From Rickettsiales bacterium (lineage in GTDB: Bacteria; Pseudomonadota; Alphaproteobacteria; Rickettsiales; SXRF01): a stretch of DNA of 45,409 nt. The notes beneath the pieces were generated by a model. It was given only the letters and a program-made list of their open reading frames with translations. It did no database searches and was not told where the DNA came from. Where the stretch lies: the NCBI GenBank assembly GCA_021299465.1, contig JAJTHB010000015.1:1-45409 (forward strand). Direction: 5' to 3'. Positions 14,224 through 24,100 of the stretch are shown one piece after another. How positions within the stretch are numbered: position 1 is the first letter of the stretch; the number at the start of each line of letters is the position of its first letter. A program made the translations under genes and the position numbers.

Positions 14224-15060
14224 TTACCGCCCCATTTCCCGCCTGGTCTGGCTGATGGAAGCCTCAACAAAATTACCCACCAGATTCATGCCTTGGGTCG
14301 CCATTTTCTTTAGCATATCGCGGGAATTTTCAAAAAGGGCGAGCTGGGTAAGGCTGTAATCCATATGCGCCTGTTCAAGTTTTGCGCGCTGCTTGTCTTT
14401 GGCTTTGCTTTTATTTTTGAGGCCGGCGATCAGTTTTTTAATCAGCTCAGGTTTTTTCATGCCGCCATTTTGGATAAAGGCGATAAGTTCGGCGCGCAGC
14501 CGCTCGTCCTCTAAGTGATTGGCGAGGTTTGTGATGGCACTGCTATTTCCTTTCTCGCACTGCTGGATGATGGCGCTAAGTTCGCGCACATCCTGATCGA
14601 GATCGCCCGTGCGTTCATGGGTATCAGCGTCGGCCTGCGGCTTGAGCAGCGCGGCGAACAGCACGCTGTAATTCTGGTAAAGCTCGACAAGGCGTTCCTT
14701 GGTTTTTCGGTCAGGGCGTTTTGGGGTAGCGACCAGCTGGTGATCCAGCGCCACTAGCTCGCTATGCGGTGAATCCATGCCGCCTTTTGCCTTAAACGGC
14801 GATAGCGGCATGGAAAGGATATAGCGCAGGCACTGCACATCATAGCTAAGAAATTCTACCCCCAGCCGGCCGCCATTTTCGAGGTGCTTGCTATCTCCGG
14901 AAAACAGCGCCTGCACCGCGTCATGGAAATAATCAATGCGCGGCCTGAAATCCCCCTCGCCGATCACCAGCGCATAGTCGCTTTCAATGGCTCGGATCTC
15001 CTCATAAAGCCGTGTCATCAGGCTGACGAGCTGCTCTTGTTCTTTGGGTGAAAGTTTCAT
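14224..15060 (-). CDS. Unrecognised helical protein
   Basis: This 278-residue soluble protein is predicted by eye to be mostly helical and charged, with a Lys-rich stretch (LKNKSKAKDKQRAKLEQ) before a C-terminal amphipathic segment. I do not recognise a family. The start at 15060 (MKLSPKEQEQ) is chosen because the longer upstream frame translates the inverted repeat and then runs antisense into hemW. No strong ribosome site is visible. The gene is bracketed by two copies of one inverted-repeat family, an arrangement that can reflect past mobility or chance. It lies between a response regulator and hemW, on the same strand as the regulator. Confidence 0.72.
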   Translation of the reverse strand: MKLSPKEQEQLVSLMTRLYEEIRAIESDYALVIGEGDFRPRIDYFHDAVQALFSGDSKHLENGGRLGVEFLSYDVQCLRYILSMPLSPFKAKGGMDSPHSELVALDHQLVATPKRPDRKTKERLVELYQNYSVLFAALLKPQADADTHERTGDLDQDVRELSAIIQQCEKGNSSAITNLANHLEDERLRAELIAFIQNGGMKKPELIKKLIAGLKNKSKAKDKQRAKLEQAHMDYSLTQLALFENSRDMLKKMATQGMNLVGNFVEASISQTRREMGR

Positions 15061-15067
15061 GGTGTAA

Positions 15068-15171
15068 ACCCCGCACTTGTTGCGGGGTCTGGTTCCTTGT
15101 AGAAGTTGGTCATGGAAACCAATAGTAACGCAATAAATAAAAAAAACCAGACCCTGCCATGCGGCGGGGAT
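15068..15171. repeat. Inverted repeat of the CCGCA...TTGCGG family, copy 2
   Basis: ACCCCGCACTTGTTGCGGGG and TCTGGTT form the left arm. AACCAGACCCTGCCATGCGG and CGGGGAT form the right arm. The spacer of about 50 bases holds the hemW start codon and a run of eight A (15139-15146). The right arm is translated as residues 12-20 of HemW. The left arm abuts the start codon of the unknown gene on the other strand. Confidence 0.75.
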
Positions 15172-16293
15172 ATAGCCCTCTACATCCACTGGCCGTTTTG
15201 CCTGTCCAAATGCCCTTACTGCGATTTTAACAGCCATGTGCGGGATTCGGTGGATCAGGCGCGCTGGCGGAGTGCCTTGCTGGCCGAGTTGGATACCATG
15301 GCGGTTAAGCTACCTGATCGCAGGTTATCTAGCATTTTTTTTGGCGGCGGCACGCCGTCCCTGATGCCGCCAGATACGGTCGCGGCGCTCATCGAACGCG
15401 CCAAAAAACATTGGCCGGAAGCTGAGGGAATTGAAATCACGCTGGAGGCGAACCCGACCACGATTGAGGTGGGAAGTTTTGCGGCGTTTAAAGCAGCCGG
15501 CATCAACCGTGTGTCGCTTGGGGTGCAGTCGTTTGACGACAAAGAGCTTCAGTTTCTGGGTCGCGGCCATAGCGCGCGCGATGCGATGCGAGCCATCGAG
15601 CTGGCGCAGCGCGAATTCGGGCGCACCTCCTTTGATCTGATTTATGCGAGGCCGAACCAAACGCTGGCATCATGGCGCGATGAGTTATCGCAGGCGCTTA
15701 GCTTCGGCACCGAGCATCTTTCGCTTTATCAGCTCACCATTGAGCCGAACACCGCCTTTGCCCATGCTTATGCCAAGGGAGCCTTTGCACTGCCGGATGA
15801 TGAGATTTCGCATGCGCTTTATGAGTGCACGGCTGAGATGGCGGCAAAAGAAAATCTTTTGGCTTACGAAGTATCGAACTATGCAAAGCCGGGCGCTGAA
15901 AGCCGCCACAACCTCACCTACTGGCGGGGCGGAGAATATGCGGGTATTGGCCCGGGGGCGCATGGAAGGATCATGACCGGCGCACATCGCGTTGCAACAG
16001 CCACGCTTAAATCTCCTGAGCGCTGGCTCACTCAAGTTGAAACCAAGGGCCACGGCATTGAAACATGGCAGGAGCTAGATAGCCAAACGGATTTAGAAGA
16101 ACGGCTGATGATGGGGCTTAGATTAACGGCTGGTATTGACGATGCGCCGTTTCTTACCCTTATCAATGCGCGAAAACGTGAGCTTTATGAACGCGAAGGA
16201 TTGCTCGAGCGCCTATCGGGCCGGCTTAAAACCACGCCGCGCGGCAGAATGGTGCTGACGACGCTGACCACAGAATTGATGATAAGCGTCTAG
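15112..16293 (+). CDS. hemW: HemW, radical SAM heme chaperone
   Basis: HemW is a HemN-like radical SAM protein that hands heme to respiratory-chain apoproteins. The [4Fe-4S] ligands are Cys30, Cys34 and Cys37 in YIHWPFCLSKCPYCDFNSH. The family segments FFGGGTPSLM, EANPTT, NRVSLGVQSFDD and HNLTYWRGGEYAGIGPGAH are all present. The ATG at 15112 gives 393 residues. A TTG two codons earlier is less likely. About 20 residues precede the conserved ALYIHWPFC start, and most of them come from the inverted repeat. The stop interlocks with that of the convergent lipoprotein gene (CTAG). Its role fits the bc1 chaperone and Sco genes nearby. Confidence 0.95.
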   Translation: METNSNAINKKNQTLPCGGDIALYIHWPFCLSKCPYCDFNSHVRDSVDQARWRSALLAELDTMAVKLPDRRLSSIFFGGGTPSLMPPDTVAALIERAKKHWPEAEGIEITLEANPTTIEVGSFAAFKAAGINRVSLGVQSFDDKELQFLGRGHSARDAMRAIELAQREFGRTSFDLIYARPNQTLASWRDELSQALSFGTEHLSLYQLTIEPNTAFAHAYAKGAFALPDDEISHALYECTAEMAAKENLLAYEVSNYAKPGAESRHNLTYWRGGEYAGIGPGAHGRIMTGAHRVATATLKSPERWLTQVETKGHGIETWQELDSQTDLEERLMMGLRLTAGIDDAPFLTLINARKRELYEREGLLERLSGRLKTTPRGRMVLTTLTTELMISV

Positions 16294-17528
16294 CGCTCGA
16301 AGCTTTTCTTCGCCGGATCAATCACCTTAAAGCCGGTAGGCGTAATTTCCAGGATCGAAAGTGGCCGCTCGGATGTGCCGTTTGGCATCAGGCGGTAAAG
16401 GCTGTTGGCGGTGCCGACATAGCCACGCGGATCAGTGAGGGCCGCACGATCGATATGGCCGTTTGGCGAGGTAATCGCGATACCGGCGACCAGTGACATC
16501 GCATCATAAGCGAGGCTGGCAAGGCGAATGGGTTTGTAGCCATAAACGGTATTGAATTGCCGCTCAAAATTTTGGTAAGTCGCAGGCGGAGCGCTGGGAA
16601 ATAAAGCACCATGCATTTCAGGGATGCTTAGCAGCTCCGGATCATCCCATTGGCCGGTTCCGATCAGTTTGATCTTGCTCAGGTCAATGCTGGTTTTTTT
16701 GAGTGAGGTGAGAATATTTTTGAGCTGGCTGCCGCCATCGGCAATGAAAATGGCTTGAAATTTGCGATCATCAGCGACATTGCCATAAGAAGCGGCGAGG
16801 CGCGATACGGCAGCATCGATATTCACGGGGCTCGGAGCATAGAGCTCGCTTGGGGTCACCTGCACGCCGCGACGACCCATCTCCTCTCTTAAAACATCAA
16901 GAACCTTCTGCCCATAGGCATCATTGGGTGCGAGTACTGCGATGCGTTGGATATTCTGCAGGAACATATACTCCGCCATGCGCTCGACCTGCTGCTCCGG
17001 CAGGAAGCCGAACGTGTAGATACCATCGGCGGCAATGGCCTGATTATTGGAGAAGGTGAGCATGGTGATGCCGGCTTCTTTGGTCATCGGCGCGATCACG
17101 CTCACCGATTGGCTGAAGAGTGGCCCGACGATGAATGACGCGCCCTGCTCAATCGCTTGCTTAGCCACGCGAGCAGAATCGGCAGGGGTGTTGCCGCTAT
17201 CTTTCGGCAGCAGCACGACACGGGATTTAATCGCATCAGAAGGGGTATTGCCATAGGCGTTGTGCAGGGCCATGGTGGCGGCATCGAGCATCGCGCTGCC
17301 CACAGCCATGGATTTACCCGAAAGCGGAACCAGCAGCGCTACTTTAACGACCGGCACATCAGCGGGAATCACTCCGCGCGACGGTACGCTGGGTGCTTCA
17401 CCAATCAGCGGCGGCTGGGCACCGGTGGGAGCGCTTGGAGCGGAGGGGCGTTTGAGCGGCGCGGTGGAACAGGCCGAGGCTACCAGCAAGCTGGCAAGAG
17501 CAGCGATCAAGAAAGAACGTGTCATCAT
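16290..17528 (-). CDS. Penicillin-binding-protein activator, LpoA-like lipoprotein
   Basis: This 412-residue lipoprotein has a signal peptide ending at Cys20 (LLVASAC), then a Pro-rich linker to about residue 58. The remainder is a periplasmic-binding-protein fold: VALLVPLSGKSMAVGSAMLDAA, the FIVGPLFSQS hinge and RIAVLAPNDAYGQKV. This is the pattern of the C-terminal domain of LpoA, which activates peptidoglycan synthase PBP1A from the outer membrane, but an amino-acid-binding protein cannot be excluded. The gene is divergent from rsmI, as in the LpoA (YraM)-RsmI-YraN arrangement known in other Proteobacteria. That context supports the assignment. Confidence 0.85.
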   Translation of the reverse strand: MMTRSFLIAALASLLVASACSTAPLKRPSAPSAPTGAQPPLIGEAPSVPSRGVIPADVPVVKVALLVPLSGKSMAVGSAMLDAATMALHNAYGNTPSDAIKSRVVLLPKDSGNTPADSARVAKQAIEQGASFIVGPLFSQSVSVIAPMTKEAGITMLTFSNNQAIAADGIYTFGFLPEQQVERMAEYMFLQNIQRIAVLAPNDAYGQKVLDVLREEMGRRGVQVTPSELYAPSPVNIDAAVSRLAASYGNVADDRKFQAIFIADGGSQLKNILTSLKKTSIDLSKIKLIGTGQWDDPELLSIPEMHGALFPSAPPATYQNFERQFNTVYGYKPIRLASLAYDAMSLVAGIAITSPNGHIDRAALTDPRGYVGTANSLYRLMPNGTSERPLSILEITPTGFKVIDPAKKSFER

Positions 17529-17571
17529 GCGAAGAACCGCGCTATAAATCTAGTATGAAAGTCAGGCTAAG

Positions 17572-18426
17572 ATGAAATCTCTCGCGAGTCAAACACAACC
17601 GCCGGGGCTGTATGTGGTGGCAACACCGATCGGCAATCTTGGTGATATCACGTTGCGCGCAATCGAGTGCTTGAAAGCGGCCGATGTGATTGCCTGTGAA
17701 GATACGCGCGTGACTGCAAAGCTGTTGTCGGCCTATGGCATCGCCGCCCGCACCATATCTTACCACGATCATAGTGATGAGAAGAAAGAAGCAGAAATAC
17801 TTTCGCTGCTGGCGGAAGGAAAGCGCGTGGCATTAGTTTCTGATGCAGGTACGCCCCTTATTTCTGATCCTGGTTTTCGGTTGGTGCGTTCAGCGATCGA
17901 AGCCGGGCATTATGTGACCACGCTTCCTGGTGCTTCGAGTGTCATGGCGGCGCTGATACTTTCCGGCATCGCGTGTGAACGATATTTCTTTGCCGGATTT
18001 CTTCCTGCTAAAACGCAGGCACTTCAGCATGAGCTGCTGCTACTCAAAACCATTCCGTCCAGCCTCGTGTTTTTTGAATCCGCAAGAAGGCTCACCGAAA
18101 CACTTGCCGCGATGCAGGAGGTGCTTGGAAACCGGCAGGCAGCGGTGGTGCGCGAGATCAGCAAATTATTTGAAGAAGCGCGGCGCGGCACGCTTCATGA
18201 GCTTGGCGCATATTATGAAAAACAGGGTGAGCCAAAAGGTGAGGTGGTGATCGTGGTGGCGCCGCCATTGGCTGAAATGATATCTGATGACGATATTAAA
18301 AAACAGATCGCGGCCTTGCTGCCAACGCATGGTGTTAAGGAAACCTCATCGCTGGTCGCGGAGATGACGGGTCGCTCCAAGAAAGAGATCTATGCGCTGG
18401 CGCTCAAACAGCACGAAACGAAGTAA
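17572..18426 (+). CDS. rsmI: 16S rRNA (cytidine 2'-O)-methyltransferase RsmI
   Basis: RsmI methylates the 2'-OH of C1402 in 16S rRNA. This 284-residue tetrapyrrole-methylase-fold protein has LYVVATPIGNLGDITLRA, the ACEDTRVT segment, SDAGTPLISDPGFRLV and LPGASSVMAAL, all characteristic of the family. The C-terminal extension ends in a helical SKKEIYALAL segment. The start at 17572 has only a weak ribosome site. The gene lies 43 bases from the divergent LpoA-like gene, so the two promoters must be compressed or overlap. Its last 35 bases overlap yraN. Confidence 0.96.
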   Translation: MKSLASQTQPPGLYVVATPIGNLGDITLRAIECLKAADVIACEDTRVTAKLLSAYGIAARTISYHDHSDEKKEAEILSLLAEGKRVALVSDAGTPLISDPGFRLVRSAIEAGHYVTTLPGASSVMAALILSGIACERYFFAGFLPAKTQALQHELLLLKTIPSSLVFFESARRLTETLAAMQEVLGNRQAAVVREISKLFEEARRGTLHELGAYYEKQGEPKGEVVIVVAPPLAEMISDDDIKKQIAALLPTHGVKETSSLVAEMTGRSKKEIYALALKQHETK

Positions 18427-18787
18427 GGCGCAGCACTTTGGTGTGCGTGCGGAAAAGATTGCAGCCTTATTTTTGCGCGCGAAGGGCTACCGCATTTTGG
18501 CCGAGCGTTACCGAGCAGCCAGTGGTGAGATTGATCTGGTTGCACAGCATGGCCGCACATTGATAGCGGTGGAAGTCAAGGCTCGGCGCCATGCTAAGGA
18601 TTTAACCGAATCAGTCACACCGCACAAACAGGCGCGTATGGCACACGCGATGGAAACCCTAATCGCGAATGATTACAAAATCGCTGGACTTGCAGCAAGG
18701 CGCATCGATACAATGCGCTTCGATGTTATCTACATCGCGCCGCGCTCGTGGCCGGTGCATATCAAGGACGCATGGAGGCTTTCATGA
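18392..18787 (+). CDS. yraN: YraN/UPF0102 endonuclease-like protein
   Basis: This 131-residue protein has the nuclease-fold core G-ERYRAASGEIDLVAQHGR and EVKAR that gives the D-ExK-like metal site of the UPF0102 family. The function of the family is not settled. It overlaps the 3' end of rsmI by 35 bases, a common arrangement, and its stop overlaps the next start as ATGA. The N terminus is basic (MRWRSNSTKRSK). Cytoplasmic. Confidence 0.92.
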   Translation: MRWRSNSTKRSKAQHFGVRAEKIAALFLRAKGYRILAERYRAASGEIDLVAQHGRTLIAVEVKARRHAKDLTESVTPHKQARMAHAMETLIANDYKIAGLAARRIDTMRFDVIYIAPRSWPVHIKDAWRLS

Positions 18788-19368
18788 AACAATGGCTGTT
18801 GGTGTTGCCGATTGCTCTTTCGGGCTGTATTCCGCTTTTGGTTGCCGGTGGCACTGAGACGGCGGCGGTGGTAGCGCAGGAGCGCTCGGTTGGTAATGCG
18901 GTGGATGATGCAGGCATTCTCCTGCAAATCAAAAATAAGTTTGCCAATAAGGACTATAAAGACCTGCTGGCGAATGTTGAAATCAAGGTGGTGGAAGGGC
19001 GTGTGCTGCTCACTGGCAATGTTGACAAGCCCGATTCGCAGATCGAGGCGGTGCGCCTCACCTGGCAGGTGAACGGTGTAAAGGAAGTGATTAATGAGAT
19101 CCAGATCAGTGATCAGGCTGGCATCTGGAACTACACGCGCGACCTCTGGATTTCGACGCAGGTTCGAAGCCGTATGATTCTGGAAAAGGGTGTGCGCTCG
19201 ATCAACTATTCGGTGATCACCGTGAATCAGGTGGTTTATCTGATGGGTATTGCGCAGGACCAGACCGAGCTGGGCAAAGTGACCCATATCGCCAGCACCA
19301 CCAATTATGTTCAGCGTGTGGTGAGCTATGTGAAGCTTAAAGATGATCCGCGTCGGGGCTATAACTAA
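18784..19368 (+). CDS. BON-domain lipoprotein (DolP/YraP-like)
   Basis: The start at 18784 is set by a GGAGG ribosome site and the ATGA overlap with yraN. The 194-residue product has a lipoprotein signal ending at Cys15 (LPIALSGC). Two BON domains follow. The first is around residues 45-105, with VEIKVVEGRVLLTGNVDKPD. The second is around residues 120-185, with SINYSVITVNQVVYLMGIAQ. DolP-type proteins bind anionic phospholipid and support outer-membrane integrity. The order LpoA-like, rsmI, yraN, BON lipoprotein matches the yraM-yraN-yraP neighbourhood known elsewhere. Confidence 0.9.
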   Translation: MKQWLLVLPIALSGCIPLLVAGGTETAAVVAQERSVGNAVDDAGILLQIKNKFANKDYKDLLANVEIKVVEGRVLLTGNVDKPDSQIEAVRLTWQVNGVKEVINEIQISDQAGIWNYTRDLWISTQVRSRMILEKGVRSINYSVITVNQVVYLMGIAQDQTELGKVTHIASTTNYVQRVVSYVKLKDDPRRGYN

Positions 19369-19372
19369 AGAA

Positions 19373-19392
19373 GTTTCGAAACCTGCGCAACC
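19373..19392. repeat. Degenerate remnant of the 9-bp iterated repeat
   Basis: The short stretch AGTTTCGAAACCTGCGCAAC reads as one left-type unit followed by right-type units of the 9-bp family. It occupies nearly the whole gap between the BON lipoprotein and gshB, and the gshB ATG follows an AACCT unit, as at copy C. It lacks the TTGCG motif and a full arm. Confidence 0.45.
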
Positions 19393-19394
19393 TT

Positions 19395-20306
19395 ATGCAT
19401 ATCGCCATTCAAATGGATCCGCTCGCCACGATGAAATATGCGACGGATTCGACATTGCGTCTGGGGCTGGAAGCGCAGCGCCGCGGGCATAGGATTTGGG
19501 TTTATACGCCGGAAAAGCTTGCGCTTCGTGATGGCAGGATTACTGCCGCAGCCCAGCATGTTTCGTTTTTTGATGCTCCTGATCGCATGTTCGACATCCA
19601 TGAATCGGCGCGCCTCGATTTGTCAGAGATGGATGTGATTCTTCTGCGCCAGGATCCGCCCTTTGACATGGCCTATCTTTCGACTACCTACGTGCTCGAG
19701 CGCCTCCAGCCGGAGGTGTTTGTTTTTAACGATCCCGCATCGGTTAGAAACCATCCCGAAAAATTATTCCCCACGGTTTTTGCGCAGTTCATGCCTCCGA
19801 CGCTGGTGACCGCCGATGGTGACGAGATCGCGGCGTTCAGGCGCGAATTTAAGGATATCGTGATCAAGCCGCTTTATGGTTATGCGGGTCATGATGTGGT
19901 GCGCGTGAAGCCGGATGACGCACTCACATTGGATGCGATGCGTGAGCCGGTGATGGTGCAACCTTTCCTGCCGGAAGTGAAAACAGGCGACCGGCGCATT
20001 ATCCTGATTGACGGTGAGATAGGCGGCATCATGGCGCGGATTCCCGCCGAGGATGATTTTAGGGCGAATTTCCGCGTCGGTGGCCATCCTGAAAAAGCGG
20101 TCATGACGCCCCGCCAGAGAGAGATTTGCGAAGCATTAAAACCGGAGATGAAACGTCTTGGCATTGTGTTTGCGGGGATCGATTGCATCGGCGACACCTT
20201 AACCGAGATCAACATCACCTCCCCCACCGGTATTGCTGCGATGAACCGGCTTTATGGCCTGAAGCTAGAATCTCAGATCTGGGACGCGGTAGAAGCAAAG
20301 ATCTAG
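19395..20306 (+). CDS. gshB: Glutathione synthetase
   Basis: GshB joins gamma-glutamylcysteine and glycine using ATP. This 303-residue ATP-grasp enzyme has the N-terminal IAIQMDPLATMKYATDST signature, the substrate segment VFNDPASVRNHPEKLF, the ATP-binding IVIKPLYGYAGHDVVRV and the glycine-binding ITSPTGIAAMNRL end. The length is normal. The ATG at 19395 has no clear ribosome site and follows a repeat remnant. The stop interlocks with the cysQ stop (CTAG). Its first gene of the pathway (gshA) is not in the window. Confidence 0.96.
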   Translation: MHIAIQMDPLATMKYATDSTLRLGLEAQRRGHRIWVYTPEKLALRDGRITAAAQHVSFFDAPDRMFDIHESARLDLSEMDVILLRQDPPFDMAYLSTTYVLERLQPEVFVFNDPASVRNHPEKLFPTVFAQFMPPTLVTADGDEIAAFRREFKDIVIKPLYGYAGHDVVRVKPDDALTLDAMREPVMVQPFLPEVKTGDRRIILIDGEIGGIMARIPAEDDFRANFRVGGHPEKAVMTPRQREICEALKPEMKRLGIVFAGIDCIGDTLTEINITSPTGIAAMNRLYGLKLESQIWDAVEAKI

Positions 20307-21136
20307 CCAGGGCTTCCCATGCCGCTGCTGATCCTTGGGGCTTTGCGATAGTCTGGGCCGTAAGCGATGAAATGCGGGTTTTTATAGCCTGGCTTGCCAT
20401 AAGTCATTTCCTTGCCATCCATGCCAATCACATGGCCGCCGGCGCCATTTAGTATTGCATGGCCAGCGGCGATATCCCATTCCATGGTATTACCGAAGCG
20501 CGGATAGAAATCTCCACTTCCTTCAGCAATCTGGCAGAATTTAATCGAGCTGGCAGAGGGCTTGATTCCTTTAATTTTGAGCAGGCGCGTAAATTGCTGC
20601 GCCTGTTCTGTGTGGCTGCTGCGACCTCCAAGCACGACTATCCCGTCATTGGCGTTGTCGCGCACCTTGATAGCCGTCTCAGGCTCATCACCAATCTGAC
20701 GATAGGCACCAGCCCCTTCACTGCTCCAGTACAGACGCTGCGGGCTGCCGTCTTTTTGTGGTGGCGACCAGATCACCCCCATCACCGGCCTGCCGTTATC
20801 GATCAGGGCGATATTCACCGTGTATTCACGCTCACCGTTTACAAAGCTTGTGGTGCCATCCATTGGATCAACCATAAAAAAGCGCTTATGGCCTGGCTCA
20901 GCGTTCTTGGCGTTTTCTTCAGCAATGACGGGGATCAGTGGAAATTTCTTTTGTAACTCATCGACGATAAGCTGGTTGGCTTCGTTGTCAGCGATGGTTT
21001 CGGGGCTTTTATCGGGTGGAACCTTATAGCGAATCACTGTTTTAGCGGGGTCCTTATGTTGCAAGATAAGGTCGCCGGCTTTCTTAGCAATTTCCTTGCA
21101 AGGCTCTAGAAATTGGCTGTAATCGGTGCTAATCAT
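20303..21136 (-). CDS. cysQ: 3'(2'),5'-bisphosphate nucleotidase (CysQ, inositol monophosphatase family)
   Basis: CysQ removes the 3'-phosphate from PAP formed in sulfate assimilation. This 277-residue protein has the metal-binding segments VIAEENAKN and DPMDGTTSFVNGEREYTVNIALI (DPxDGT) and WDIAAGHAIL, all standard for the fold. Starts at 21136 and 21148 are both possible. The shorter one fits the usual spacing to the first helix, and neither has a good ribosome site. The gene is divergent from the NAD-glutamate dehydrogenase with only about 34 bases between starts, so at least one promoter must overlap a coding region. Confidence 0.9.
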   Translation of the reverse strand: MISTDYSQFLEPCKEIAKKAGDLILQHKDPAKTVIRYKVPPDKSPETIADNEANQLIVDELQKKFPLIPVIAEENAKNAEPGHKRFFMVDPMDGTTSFVNGEREYTVNIALIDNGRPVMGVIWSPPQKDGSPQRLYWSSEGAGAYRQIGDEPETAIKVRDNANDGIVVLGGRSSHTEQAQQFTRLLKIKGIKPSASSIKFCQIAEGSGDFYPRFGNTMEWDIAAGHAILNGAGGHVIGMDGKEMTYGKPGYKNPHFIAYGPDYRKAPRISSGMGSPG

Positions 21137-21170
21137 GGACACAATCATAGACCAACGCCAGAGGAAATAA

Positions 21171-24100
21171 ATGAAAATCGCATATAAACAGCAGCACGAA
21201 AGCGCGCTGGAGAGCATTTTGTCGGCTCTTTCGAAGCAGGATTCAGGCTCATTCAGGCAGTTTGTAAGGCGGTTTTACGAACGCACAGCGGTTTCGGATT
21301 TAGAGGCGATGCAGCCCAAAGCGGCCGTTGCAATTGCTCGCGGTGCGCTAGATTTCATGAAAAATCGCAAGGCAGGCGAGACTAAAATTCGCTTATTTAC
21401 ACCGGAAATCAAGCAGCACGGCTATGCCAGCAAGCATCTGGTGGTGGAGCTGGTGGGCGATGACATGCCATTTTTGATTGATTCGCTATCGGCTGAGCTG
21501 ATGCGCCATGGCCTGACGGTTTATGAAACATTGCATCCGATGTTTTTGGTGCTGCGTGACAAGAAGGGAGAATTTCTTGGGCTTGCAGAAGCGGGTGATA
21601 ACCAGGCTAAACAAGAATCATTTATTCATTTTGATGTTTCGGCGCTGCCGGCAGGGCTATCCGAAAAAGAGCTCCTTGCCGATTTGCAGTGGGTGTTGTC
21701 GCATATTCGTGCGTCGGTGAAAGACTGGCGGGATATTATTACGAATGCGGAACAGATCATTGCTTCGCTTGGCGATACGGTGGGGCGTTTTGGCAAGCAA
21801 GATGTTGCAGAAGTGAAAGACTTCCTGAGCTGGCTTGTCGATCGGAACTTTGTGTTTCTGGGGTATGGTGATTATGACCTGGCTGATAGCAAGGGCAAAG
21901 CGCTTAACAGCTCCAATCCGGTCAAGCTTTTGGGCATCAGCACCATCACCGAAGAGAACAATCTGCAAACGATCGAACAGATGCTTGCCAGCAACCATCT
22001 CATGGAAATCACCAAATCCAGCCGCCGTTCGCCAGTGCACCGGCCGGTGCCGATGGATTACATTGGGGTGAAGCGCATCGGCAGTGACGGCAAAACTATC
22101 GGCGAGCATCGCTTCCTTGGCCTGTTTACCTCCAATGTTTATTACCAGAGCACTGACGATATTCCTTTCCTGCGTCGCAAGGTAGCCAGTGTACTTGCGC
22201 GCTCCGGCTTTGCGCCGATGAGCCACGATGGCAAGGCGCTGCGTACCATCCTCGAATTCCTGCCGCGCGATGAAATTTTTCAGATGGATGAGGATGAGCT
22301 GTTTGATGTCAGCATGGGCATTTTTGCACTGGAGTCGCGCCCGGGCGTTCGTATTTTTGCGCGCACCGATACGTTTGAGCGCTTTGTCAGCTGCATGGTG
22401 TTTACACCGCGCGAACGCTTTTCAACCGATCTGCGCGAACAGATTCAGACGCTGATTGCCAAAGCCTATAATGGGCAAGTGACCAATTTTTCGACGCAGA
22501 TCACTGAAGCGCCGCTAGCGCGCCTGCACCTGATGATCAAGACCACGCCGGGCGATATTCCATCTGTGGATATGAAAGCGCTTGAAGCTGAGATTGCCAA
22601 GCGCGCCTATTTATGGAGCGACCAGCTCGCGGAAGCATTGTTGATTAAGTATGGTGAGGATCAGGGTGAGCGGTACGCACGCACCTATGGCCGCGCTTTT
22701 TCACAGTCTTACATCAATGACCATGATGCGATGTCTGCCGCCCATGATATCAGCAATATAGAGGCGTCGCTTGCCTCCAGTGATTTGGCGTTGGAGCTTT
22801 ACCAACCAAAGTACGAGCAAGCTTCAAATCTTCACCTCAAGATTTACAACCCGAATGATCAGATTGCGCTCTCGGACATTTTGCCACTTTTAGAGAATGC
22901 CGGTTTTCGTGTGATTGAGGAGCGGCCCTACGAGGTGCGCCTGAGCAACTCACAGGTGATCTGGATTCGTGATTTTAAACTGCACATTACCGCTCCTGAG
23001 TATGCGCCGATTTCAGAGGTGCGTACATTCATTGAAGAGGCCCTACTTAAAACCTGGTCGCGCGAAATGGAGGGGGACCGCTTCAATAGTCTGGTGCTAC
23101 TGGCGGGGCTTTCCTGGAAGCAGGTAACACTGATACGCGCGCTTGCTAAGTATTTGCGTCAGGCGGGTTTTGCGCAGGTTCGTACCAGCATGGAGCAGGC
23201 TTTGTGCCTGTACCCTGCCATCGCACGCCAGTTGGTCGATCTGTTTGATGCACGCTTTAATCCAGCGGGCAAAGATCACGCCAAGCAGGCAGAAAAACAA
23301 GCTCAGGCGATTGAGGCAGCGCTTTCGTCGGTGACCAACGCCACGCATGATTTGATTTTGCGTCGTTACATGGAGCTCATCCAGTCGATCCTGCGTACAA
23401 ACTATTACCAGCAAGCGCGCAGCGTGCTCTCGTTCAAGTTCGACTCGAAGCGTGTTCCGGACCTGCCAAAGCCGCGCCCACATGTAGAGATTTTTGTCTA
23501 TAGTCCGCGCGTCGAGGGCATTCACCTGCGCGGTGGTTTGGTTGCTCGCGGCGGGCTTCGCTGGTCAGACAGGCCGGATGATTTCCGCACTGAAGTGCTC
23601 GGCCTGATGAAGGCGCAGATGGTGAAAAATTCAGTGATTGTTCCGGTGGGTTCTAAGGGTGGGTTTGTAGTGAAGCGCCCGCCCGCTAGCCGTGATGCTT
23701 ACCAGCAGGAAGGTGTCGCCTGCTACAAAATGTACCTTTCAGGTTTGCTTGATCTCACGGATAACATTGCTTCCGGCAAAATTGTGCCCCCGAAGGATCT
23801 GGTGCGCCATGATAAGGATGATCCTTATCTCGTGGTTGCTGCGGATAAAGGCACGGCGAGTTTTTCTGATATCGCAAACTCGGTTTCCGCCGAGTACGGC
23901 TTCTGGCTGGGCGATGCCTTTGCCTCTGGCGGTTCGGTTGGATATGACCACAAGGAAATGGCGATCACCGCGCGCGGTGGGTGGATTTCGGTTGTGCGCC
24001 ATTTCGCTGAGATGGGCGTAGATATTGGCAAGCAGGAATTCACCTGCATCGGCATTGGCGATATGTCAGGCGATGTGTTTGGCAATGGCATGCTGCTCTC

